A DNA stretch of 64,000 bases from CAWJKP01 sp963843465. GTDB lineage: Bacteria; Planctomycetota; Planctomycetia; Pirellulales; Thermoguttaceae. The stretch is from NCBI GenBank assembly GCA_963843465.1, contig CAWJKP010000003.1, forward strand, positions 186,001 to 250,000, in the 5' to 3' direction. Positions 51,973-60,829 of this stretch are shown here, piece after piece (the stretch's first letter is position 1; each line of letters opens with the position of its first letter). The notes under the pieces were generated by a model. The model did no database searches. It was not told the origin of the DNA and saw nothing but the letters and a program-made list of their open reading frames with translations. The position numbers were made by a program, and so were the translations under genes.

Positions 51973-54900
51973 GGTGGGGGGATACCCAGCTTTTCCTCTT
52001 CCTCTTCCTGGATGATGATGCGTGGGGTGACCATCATCATCAGGCTCTGCGTTTCCCGGCCGATGCCGACGTTCTTGAAGAGCCGGTTGATATAGGGGAT
52101 GTCCTTGAGGATCGGCGTGCCGAACTCGGCGCGGCCCTCGCTGAGCCGTTTGATGCCGCCCAAGAGCACGGTACCGCCGTCGGGGACGCTGACAGTGGTG
52201 GTCACGGTGACGAAGGAGAAGGTTGGCAACTGGACGGTGGTGCCCTGCGAGGTCGTCGTGTTGGAGGAGCTGCTGGCGGTATTGTTGTTGGGCGTGCTCT
52301 GGATGCCCTGCTGCGAGCTGCTGCTGGTGGTGGTCTGCGTGCCCTCGAAGGTGAAGGTGCTGACATTGCCGATATTGCTGAAGAAGGGCACGACGGTCAG
52401 CCGCACGAAGCGGCGATCGTTGGAGATCACGGCCTGGACGGTGAGGAAGGTGCCTGCGGAGAGCACGACAATCACCGGCTCCTCGGCCGCGGCGAAATCG
52501 CCCACCACGGGGATTACGGTGATCACGAAGGGGGCCTGCGTGGTGTCGGAGACGAACGCCTGCTGGCCGTTGAAGAGCGTCACCTTGGGGGCTTGCAGCA
52601 CGTTGCTGCGCTGGTCGCCGGTTGAGGCGGTGACAAAGAAGTAGGCTTCGATGTCGCTGAGGATGGCAAAGCCGAAAGACAGTCCGGCCGAAGCGTAGTC
52701 GGTGGCGTTGCCGCCGAACTGGGGAACGGCCAAGGCGTAGCTGTTCTGCGTGAAGGGAATTTGCAAGTCCGAGGCGAAGGTTCCCGGATTGCCTACCGTG
52801 CCGGGGGTTGGAGCGGTCGAAAGGCCCACGGTCACCGATCGGCCTGTAAAGCCGGCCGCCTGCGGCACGATCTGGTCATAGACCGGCGCCGTGCCCGTGG
52901 CGGCGTTGCCCGGTACGGCCTGTTGACCGAAGACCGAGAATTTATTGGTGATCTGCGGATTGGGCTTGAAGTCGAAGTCCACGCCGATGTATTCGAAGAA
53001 GTTGTCGTTGAGGGTGATGAAGCGGACCTCGATGGTCACCTGGAGGTCCTGCAGGCGTCGCAACTGTTCCAGGAGGTCGACGATCTGCTCGTGGACGTCC
53101 TGGGTCTGGCTGACGACGATGCTGAGGTTGGTCTCGAAGGGGGCGATCGAGCCCGGACCGCCCACGTCGTCCCAGGTGGTGGGCTGGATGGTGGAGGTGA
53201 TGAGGTCGATCAGGCTGTCGAAGTCGGCCTGTGCGCCGCCGCCCAGTCCGCCCGGTCCGGCGTTGCCGAGGCGGCCGGCACTGACCTTGCCGCCGGGGTT
53301 GGCGCTGGAGACCTGGGCCATCAGCGCCGGGTTGATCATGCCGCTGTGGCTGCCGCCCTCGTTGCTGGCCACCACGGCCAAGGGCGCGGCGCTGGCGCTG
53401 CCAAACCCGCCGCCCTGGTTGAAGCCCGCGTTGCTCATGGCGTTGCGCAACGCGCCGTCCAGGCCCATGTTGGGACTGGGCACAAAGTTGGGGATCGGGA
53501 TCACCAGGTCGGCCACGTTGTACGTTACCGTGTAGACCTCGCCGTTCTTGAGCTGCTCGCTGGTGATCTTCAGCACCTCGTCCTTGATCACGAAGGCCAG
53601 GTGGCGCGGCTGGAGGATCAGGTTCAGCGCACTTTGCAGCGAGATCTCCTGGGCCAGGTTGATGGTCACCGGCGAGGCGGTGGAAACGCCCTCCTGGGCC
53701 AGACCTTCCGGGTCGAGGAACAGGTTCACCTGCGCCTGCTTGGCCAGGTAGTCCATCACCTGGGCCAGCGGGGCGTCGTTGAAGCTGACCATCACCGGCG
53801 TTCTCAGCTTGCGCTTGATCTCCAGCTCCCGCTCGGTCCAGCGAGGACGCTGGGCGTCGCCGGAAAATTTCGCCCGGCGGCGGGTAAGCTCGTCCCAGCG
53901 CTTGGCATCGCCGATGACGAAAGGCTCGTTGTCGTTGAAGGGAATGGCGGATTTGTCGACGTTCTCCAAGGCGTAGAGGAACCCTTCCTCCTTGGCGCTT
54001 TTGATGACCATGTCGTGGGTGTAAGCGCGGATCAGCTTGGCCTCCTGGAGGATCTGCTTGGCCAGGCCGTTCTGGGGATCGAACTCCACGGCCCGTTTGG
54101 CCACCACTTCGGCCTCGTCGACCCGCTGCTCGCGCATCAACTGGTTGTACTCTTCGACCATGGCCGCCAGCTTCTGTTGGATTTCGAGCTTCACCTGCTG
54201 ATCGTGGTCGACCGCCTGTCGGACCTGGTTGTTCCGCTTGTCGAGGCTCGATTCGGGGGCGGTTCTGCTCGACGAACTGCTTCATCTCGGTGAGCTTGCG
54301 ATCCAGCCGGCGGAGGATCTGGTCGCGCGTGCCCTGGTCGAGTCCGGAGGCTTCGACTTTCTGCCGGGTCTGGACCAACAGGGCCAAGGCGCCCTCGGGG
54401 TCCTTCTCTTTGAGCTTTTCGGCGTTGGCTTCCTGGTGGGCCACGTCCATGGCGACCTGTTTGGCCAGTGCCTGCTGCTTGGCGGCGGCGTCGTCGATGA
54501 GCGTGTTGTTCCCCTGTCCGGTCACTGCGGAGGAGGCCGGGGCGGAGAGCGCCTGGAGCATGTCCTGGACGTGCTGCCGGGTCATGGGGTCGAGTTCCTG
54601 CGAGCGGGCGGCCGCCTGGCGGAAGAAGTTCAGCGCGGCGTCGCGCTGATGGGCCCGCGCAGCCCTTTCCCCTTGTTGCACCAGGGCCATGGCTTGGCTC
54701 TGTTGCGTGGGCTCCGGGGGCGACAGGCTCTCGGGGGCCAGCGCGCCGGGAGACAGAACGGGTCCGCCCGGCTGCGGCTGCTGGTTGCCAACCTGCATGT
54801 TCCAGGTGCGGTCGGCGGCCGGATCGTAAACGGCCGAGGCGGCGCGGTGGTCGTAGTCGCCCGTGCCCGTGGCTGGCATCACATATTGTCCGCCGGCCGG

Positions 54901-56085
54901 GATCACCGCGGAGGGACCATAGCCCTGCGCCTGGTGGACGTCGCGCAGCACGTAACTCGGCCGGTCGTCCTGGGGCGCGTAGAGGCTCTCCGGCACCTGG
55001 AGGGCCTGGGCCCGGTGGGCGAGATCCTCGGCCGTGCGGGTATCGCCGGCGGCCAGGGCCATTCGGGCCTGGCGGACCAGCTCCCCGACCTTCTGCCGGG
55101 CGGCCATCGACGGCGCCATGCCGGGCGCGGTCAGCCCGGGCGATGCGGAGGACGCCCCTTGCGACTGGCGGCGTTCGGCGGTAATCCGCTCCAGCAACAT
55201 CCGCGGTTGGAGTTCCGTGGGACTGAAGTTGTTGTACTGCTGGGCGGCGGCGCTGGCCAGCCGTTCAGCCTCGTCGTAATCATGCCAACGGAGCATCGCC
55301 TGGGCCTCTTCCAAGAGCAGCCGGGCAAGTTGGTGGCGATAGCCCTCGCTTTCGCCCCAGCGTTTCTTCGTGTCGGCCAACTCGTTGGCGGTGGTAATCA
55401 GGGCCTCGATCCGGGCCGGGTTGTCGTCGTTGGGGCCATAGGGGACCGCCAGCGACTTGGCCTGCTGGACCTTGGCCGTCGCCGTGGCGACGTCGCCCAC
55501 GGCCAAGGCGCGTCGGGCCGCCAACAAGAGCCCGTTGCTCTGCAGGCGGTTCGCGTCCGCCTGGAGGCGGTTTGCGGCCGCGGGGTCTTGCCGGACTGCA
55601 CCTTCCAAGTAGAATCGGTCCGGCTCGGCCGGCAGGGCTGTGGGCACGGCCGGGTCGATGTGGGGAAAGCGGAGCATTCCCTCCGCACCCGCGCCTGCCG
55701 GATCGGCCGCCTGCACGCCTCGTGCGGCGAAAGGATCCAACGGCCGGCCGGCTTGCGGATTGCTACCCGCGACCTTGATTTTGCGGTCCAACTCCAGGCG
55801 GAGTTTCTTCGGTGTGTCGCCCATATAGAGCACGCCGTAAGGCACCTGGAGTGAGTCCGCCCGAGAGATCAACTCGCCAGCGGTCGCCAGGTCGTTCTCC
55901 GCCATCGCCTGCCGCGCCCGGTGCAGCAGGTCGTCGGATTGACGCCGTGCTTCCTCGGACGTCGGAGCCGGGCTCGACCCGCCGGCCGTGGAGTCGCGGG
56001 CATTGGGCGATTGGGCAAGGGCCGCCGTGCAGCCCCAGGCCACTGCAATCAGGCCGAGGAGGATGGTTGCGGTCGTTTTCAACAC
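51969..56085 (-). CDS. Secretin (GspD/PilQ-like) with long TPR-like N-terminus, frame-broken
   Basis: About 1371 residues if one base is removed. GTG start 56085 with AAAGGAG 5 bases upstream; signal peptide LLGLIAVAWGCTAALAQS. The first 600 residues are Ala/Gln-rich helical repeats (QARMALAAGDTRTAEDLAHR type). A break in the G5 run at 54255-54259 separates them from the rest: secretin N-domains (VMVSFNDAPLAQVMDYLAKQ, QSALNLILQPRHLAFVIKDE), then the outer-membrane pore VPDGGTVLLGGIKRLSEGRA, FGTPILKDIPYINRLFKNVG, SLMMMVTPRIII. Multimeric outer-membrane channel for pili or secreted proteins. Last gene of the pilus-like cluster. Confidence 0.88.
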
Positions 56086-56520
56086 GATATCTCCTTTCGA
56101 GATTCGCGGAACTGCCGCCCCAGATGGGACAGACTCCCTCGGAGGCAATTCCACGCCGAACGACACGTCGCGACGCTCCCGCGGACGTGCCGTCGCCCGG
56201 GGCTCGCCCTTGGGGTGCCCGGGCCAGTGGACCATCGGCGCAGCACCAGCTAAGACTGGCATGGGACTTCTTCCGGAAAACCGTGGATGAGAGCGGGATA
56301 AATACCCGTGACGAAAAAACGGGTCAAGAGCACTTCGCGACAATTCTCCCTTGCGGACCGTAATTTCCACACCACTCCCGTTGAGCGACCGGAAACGCAT
56401 ACCCTCTTGTAGCGGCTCAAGAGCAACGTTGCTGATCGTGGGTAATTTGGGAGGAATGGGTGCCATGCCCACGCTTGTCGTGAGCATGACGTAACAGGGC
56501 TGGCGCGCTTGACACGCTTG

Positions 56521-56652
56521 CCCGGATTATTCACGGCCACGACGATTGCGGCGCAGACTTCGCGATCGTAACCCGAAGCGTAAGCGAGGCCAACGCCTTT
56601 AGCCGCCCTCGCTTACGCTTCGCCCTTACGATAGGGCCGTGAATAATCCGGG
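56521..56652. repeat. Palindromic element with CTTG flanks (132 bp)
   Basis: Perfect 18-bp ends CCCGGATTATTCACGGCC (56521-56538) and the inverse (56635-56652) flank inner arms CGAAGCGTAAGCGAGG (56574-56589) and CCTCGCTTACGCTTCG (56607-56622). CTTG lies on both sides (56517-56520, 56653-56656), a possible 4-bp target duplication. No gene inside, so a MITE-like or REP-derived unit. Confidence 0.85.
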
Positions 56653-56772
56653 CTTGCTGTCTGGCTACGCTCGCTTGGCAAGCACGTCACCCATAAGCAA
56701 GAAACGGACAAGCCCACGGATCAGGAGCGACCCGTGGGCTTGGCCAACGAGGCGATGCTCACTGGCCGGAGC

Positions 56773-58839
56773 CTATTGGGTCTTCTTGTAGCTGGGTTTC
56801 TTCGGTGTGGGCGGCCCCATCAACGCGTCGAGACCGTTGCCCTTGTCCTTCTTGTTGGTCTTGGGGCCCGGCTTGGGGGCTTTCGGCCCGACAAGACCTT
56901 TGTCTGGACTTGGCGAGAGACTCTTGATCTCGTCCTCGTCGGTCAGCTCATGGAGCACGACGAGATTGCCCTGCGGGTCCAACAACAAGATGTGGCCGGG
57001 CTCTCTCAGGCTGGGATCGTGGCTGGGTGTTATCTTGGCTCCGCCGGAAACGTCCAGCAACAGCGTATCGGTAACGTAGTCGACCTTGACTTCCGCCAAC
57101 TCCGTGCCCGCCGCGGGACCCGGTTCGGGGTGAACACGCGTCGGCGGATGAGGAGGAGGCGGCGGAGGGTGATGGCCGGAAGCCTTACTGGTGCTGCTGC
57201 CGTGGGTGACGGGTTTGACGGTCTCGTGATGGCTGCTTACAAGGGGAGGTCCCACCGGCATGGGGCCGCGATATCCTGACCGCTCCCGCGGGTTGTGCAA
57301 AGTCCTGCCGGAGAAATTCAGCCACTGCCCACGTTCCACTTCGAGCGTCTCGAACGCCTCGGAACCCGAGGCGATGTCGAAGTAGGCGATGCCCGCTTTG
57401 CACCGTTCGGGGTGCTGTTTAATCACCTCGCCGGCCAGGATGCGGGCGTCGCGCGGGACCCCGACGGACTCGGATGGCGCACTCCACTCGGTCTTGACGT
57501 AGGACTCCTTCGCATCATCGGGATTCACGAGGTATTGCCGGGGGATCGCGCAGTTCGGGTTGGTCCACCAGAGCTGAACGCGATAGCGGTACTGCTTGCC
57601 GGGCTGAACCGTGAAGTCGAAGAATCGGAAGAGCTTAACGGGGGACGCCTGATCGCTATCCCCGCCGCCCCCAGGAATCATTCCGATCCTTTTGGGGCCG
57701 CCGCCGCCCAGCGGGACGAAAGTCGTACGCCCACCCGCATTCGCACCACCGGGGATTGGCCCGACAAACGGCTTTCCGGGTATCGGTGGCGCCACAGGGC
57801 CGCCCGGTACGGGCGGATTTGGCCCTTCCCCGGTCCCGCTGTTGTCAGGCGGCAAGTCGGGCACGTCGGGCTCATTAGCCTCGGGCTTCGCCGTCTCAAC
57901 GTCGACGGGCCGATGAGGTTTCGGTTTTGAGCGCTGGCCAGGCTGGTTTAGAAACCGGGGCTTCACAATCTGGTCTTCCTGACGGTTGGCAATCGCGGGA
58001 ATCTCCGGCAAATGGACCACCTCGTCGCCCCAAATATGGTCGTCCCCCGTCGGTGGCAGGGGGAAGACGAGGGGAAGGTCCTTGGTGTTGTACATGTAGT
58101 TCTCGGACACGACTTCCCGGTGGGACCCTTGGAACCGATTGTAAAAAGCCCATGCCTTCTTCACACTCACGGGACTCCATTCCAGGTGGTCGAGATCTGC
58201 CTTGGCGCCCACTTCCGCCCGTTCCACCTGGAACCAAACGATCTGGGGGATGTCCCGGACCGGATCGAAGGGCGGGAGAGTTTCACGGTAGGCGTCAAGG
58301 GCCTCGTCGAGCTGTTTTTGCAGGGGAATCAGGCCGGTGAGCACAACCCAGCGAGTGCCCGTCATCCCGCGGTTCTCCGCGAACGCATTTCCCACGGCTG
58401 TGGCCAGCGACCGCACGGCGCCATGACCGCCGGAACCGCGGACTCCCTCCACGGTCAGCGCGGTCAGCGGCGGCCTGAGATGCGGCAGGTCGATGGGCGG
58501 TCGGTCCAGGTCGGTCTTCAACAAGTACTTGTCCTCGAGAATATCCTGGCGGATCTTCTTGGCCACTTCCGAATACAAGGTTGCCTGGCGCATCGGCTTG
58601 GGCGGGTTGCGATTCGCGCCGGGCAGAAGGCAATCGCTCTGGGTGCGCTCGATCATGTCTTGCGCCTCGCCGGCGGTCTTAATGAGCTGCTCCGGCGTCA
58701 GATCGAACGGTTCTCTGCCCACGGAGCTCCAGGCGAAATAGACCAAGACAACGATCACCGCCCCGAAGACAAACTTCTCGACGTGCCGAATGAAGAACTC
58801 TCGCATCGAGTTCAGGTCGAACTTCAGCTTGACTTTCAT
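56773..58839 (-). CDS. Inner-membrane protein of the pilus/secretion cluster
   Basis: A 688-residue protein with one membrane span near the N-terminus (FVFGAVIVVLVYFAWSSVG, about 25-43), a periplasmic body with FYNRFQGSHREVVSENYMYN and PGKQYRYRVQLWWTNPNCAI, and low-complexity Pro/Gly linkers (GGPVAPPIPGKPFVGPIPGG; HHPPPPPPHPPTR). Its position between the two neighbouring pilus-type genes and the bitopic topology suit a PilO/PilP-like alignment component, but no such domain is clear. Start ATG 58839. Function inferred from context only. Confidence 0.65.
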   Translation of the reverse strand: MKVKLKFDLNSMREFFIRHVEKFVFGAVIVVLVYFAWSSVGREPFDLTPEQLIKTAGEAQDMIERTQSDCLLPGANRNPPKPMRQATLYSEVAKKIRQDILEDKYLLKTDLDRPPIDLPHLRPPLTALTVEGVRGSGGHGAVRSLATAVGNAFAENRGMTGTRWVVLTGLIPLQKQLDEALDAYRETLPPFDPVRDIPQIVWFQVERAEVGAKADLDHLEWSPVSVKKAWAFYNRFQGSHREVVSENYMYNTKDLPLVFPLPPTGDDHIWGDEVVHLPEIPAIANRQEDQIVKPRFLNQPGQRSKPKPHRPVDVETAKPEANEPDVPDLPPDNSGTGEGPNPPVPGGPVAPPIPGKPFVGPIPGGANAGGRTTFVPLGGGGPKRIGMIPGGGGDSDQASPVKLFRFFDFTVQPGKQYRYRVQLWWTNPNCAIPRQYLVNPDDAKESYVKTEWSAPSESVGVPRDARILAGEVIKQHPERCKAGIAYFDIASGSEAFETLEVERGQWLNFSGRTLHNPRERSGYRGPMPVGPPLVSSHHETVKPVTHGSSTSKASGHHPPPPPPHPPTRVHPEPGPAAGTELAEVKVDYVTDTLLLDVSGGAKITPSHDPSLREPGHILLLDPQGNLVVLHELTDEDEIKSLSPSPDKGLVGPKAPKPGPKTNKKDKGNGLDALMGPPTPKKPSYKKTQ

Positions 58840-58872
58840 GGATCGTTCTCCTTCCGCGTAAATCGAGCACAT

Positions 58873-58975
58873 GCAGGGCGGGCTTTAGCCCGCCACCGCG
58901 ACCTTTCCGCCCTTCCTCGCACCACACGTTCAGGCTTGCGACGGCATCGTGACGGCGGGCTAAAGCCCACCCTAC
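58873..58975. repeat. GCAGGGCGGGCT palindromic repeat pair
   Basis: GCAGGGCGGGCTTTAGCCCG (58873-58892) and the inverse GGCGGGCTAAAGCCCACCCT (58954-58973), each a hairpin in itself; same family as 48755. Directly followed by the palindrome at 58978. Confidence 0.88.
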
Positions 58976-58977
58976 AC

Positions 58978-59016
58978 CTCTCCCTCATCCCAACCCTCTC
59001 CCGGAGGGAGAGGGAG
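58978..59016. repeat. CCTC(A)-CCCTCTCCC palindrome overlapping a gene's 3' end
   Basis: CTCTCCCTCATCCCAACCCT followed by CTCCCGGAGGGAGAGGG. It encodes the last ten residues (PSPSGRGLG) of the neighbouring protein and contains its stop codon. Confidence 0.9.
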
Positions 59017-60802
59017 GAGCTGCTGGCACCGCCGGCACAACGCCCGGAAGCCCAGCCGCGGGTGGCACACGCGGGGCTCCTGGCGTTGCCGGCGCCGTAG
59101 CCGGCACGGTCGGTGCCGCACCCGGCGCCGCAGGCGCTGCAGCCGGCGCGGTGGGCCTTGCGCCCGGAGCCGCAGGGACTCCAGTCGGCACGGCTGTCGT
59201 TGGGCCGGGCGCCGCAGGAGTCTTGACCGCGGCGGGGGCCGTAGCGGCGGCAGCCGCGGTCGCCACGGTTCCGGTTCCCAGTTTCTCCCTCTTGGGGACG
59301 TTGAAGATGTAGATAATTCCGTCGATCTCCACGGGCAAGTCCAAGGGGTCCCTCTCATCAGGGTCAAGCTGGTCGCTGTCGGCGTATCCGCCCATGCCCC
59401 CTCCTGGGCGCGACCCGCCGCCGACGCCATACCGCGGTCCTTCGCCTCCCGGCATGAAGCCGGACGACGGCATACCCGACATACCCGGCCGCCCAGACGA
59501 TCGTCCCATGGAACCCCCAGGCTCCTTGCTGGGCAGGAAGCGGCTGAAATCGATGGCCGATCCTTGCTCGCCGGGGCGGATGCTCACGCGGCGGACTTCG
59601 ATGGGCATGCTGGAATTGGCCAGGTTGACGATCAGGTTTACGATCTTCCGCTGGTTCATCCACAGGCGCATGTGGATGGGCATCATGTTGTATTCTTCGA
59701 AGGGCGGCTTCTCGTCGCCCCGCAGCGGCGTGCCGAGCTGGTTGACGTAGCGATAGTCGGTCAGCGAGGCATCCGCGGAACTCGGCGGCCCGCCTGATCC
59801 GCCCGAGGACAACTTCTGTCCGCCCGAGGGCGGCCTCTTTTCAGCAGCAGCTTGCGCACCGGTCTGAGCGTGGCCGGGGCCGGCGGCGCTGGGCATGCTG
59901 AAAATCCGCCCTTCGGCGCTCACGAACGACACGGCGGCCGCCTGGGCGATGGACAGGGCGTCGATCCGCTTGATGGGCATCTTGTGAAAATAGGTCTGCG
60001 TGCCGTTGGTGGCGGCGATCGTCCGCAAGAGCGCCTGGTAGACCCAAAGATCTTCCTGCGCCAGGCGGACCTGGCGGGTACTCGGCGTGGAGCCCCATTG
60101 GGCCTCGCCGTCGGCGCTGATTTGCGTCGCCCCTTCCTTGAACTGTCCCTTCACTCGGTGGAGGTCCGCCTGGTTCCAGTAGACCTTGCCGATCCTCGGC
60201 GGCACGATGCGCCGGCCGGTGTCCCCGTGCTGCCCGGGGGCAACGACCGTGTGTTCGTCGGCAGATTGCTTGCTCAGCGGATCGACTTTCAGCGGCCGTC
60301 CCTGGCTGTCCGTCTTGACCTTCCCGTTGGCATCCAGTTGCGCGTCCAAGCGGAGATCGACGATCTCGTAGACCTTGGGAAAGTGCTCGTCGATGAAGTT
60401 CTCATACTTCTCGCGGTATTCGCGGGGGATCTCGGCATCCGGTCCCTGCTTCTCCACGGTGGTGATCATGTCGTGGAAATCCGACCCCAATTCCTCCGGC
60501 CAGTCGTTCTTCTCTTTCTGGTAGTTGTAGAGGTTCTCCCAGGCCTTCTGGGCCTCGTCGTGGACCTTGTCGGTCTCTTTCTGAACGACCTCGATCACTC
60601 CGTTGTTGACCAGAGGCTTTCCGATCAGCCCGGCGACGTCGGACTTGGCTTTCTGGATCTGGCTGGTGCGGGCCGTGGTGAGAGCGTCAAGGTCGTTGGT
60701 GGACATCGCCCACACTACCAGGCCCACGAGGATCACGGCCGCGCAGATCACCCAGAAATGGTATTTTTTCAGTCCTGCCAGGATGATCTTGACCTTATCC
60801 AT
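58985..60802 (-). CDS. Inner-membrane protein of the pilus/secretion cluster with Ala/Pro repeats
   Basis: A 605-residue bitopic protein: span at about 17-34 (WVICAAVILVGLVVWAM), periplasmic helical part (EVVQKETDKVHDEAQKAWEN), a conserved-looking domain (YNMMPIHMRLWMNQRKIVNL, VNLANSSMPIEVRRVSIRPG), Gly-rich stretch, then Ala/Pro repeats (AAPGARPTAPAAAPAAPGA) to the end. The last residues come from the palindrome at 58978. It sits between the PilM-like gene (28 bases upstream) and the 56773 gene, in the position of PilO, which the topology also fits. No firm family. Confidence 0.7.
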   Translation of the reverse strand: MDKVKIILAGLKKYHFWVICAAVILVGLVVWAMSTNDLDALTTARTSQIQKAKSDVAGLIGKPLVNNGVIEVVQKETDKVHDEAQKAWENLYNYQKEKNDWPEELGSDFHDMITTVEKQGPDAEIPREYREKYENFIDEHFPKVYEIVDLRLDAQLDANGKVKTDSQGRPLKVDPLSKQSADEHTVVAPGQHGDTGRRIVPPRIGKVYWNQADLHRVKGQFKEGATQISADGEAQWGSTPSTRQVRLAQEDLWVYQALLRTIAATNGTQTYFHKMPIKRIDALSIAQAAAVSFVSAEGRIFSMPSAAGPGHAQTGAQAAAEKRPPSGGQKLSSGGSGGPPSSADASLTDYRYVNQLGTPLRGDEKPPFEEYNMMPIHMRLWMNQRKIVNLIVNLANSSMPIEVRRVSIRPGEQGSAIDFSRFLPSKEPGGSMGRSSGRPGMSGMPSSGFMPGGEGPRYGVGGGSRPGGGMGGYADSDQLDPDERDPLDLPVEIDGIIYIFNVPKREKLGTGTVATAAAAATAPAAVKTPAAPGPTTAVPTGVPAAPGARPTAPAAAPAAPGAAPTVPATAPATPGAPRVPPAAGLPGVVPAVPAAPPSPSGRGLG

Positions 60803-60829
60803 TGCAGGGTTCCTTTCTTTTTCAAGGAG

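Noticed and set aside
51969..56085. Programmed frameshifting in the secretin gene
   Set aside because: The break lies in a plain G5 run without a slippery heptamer or downstream pseudoknot that I can see, and similar breaks in unrelated genes favour sequence error or mutation.
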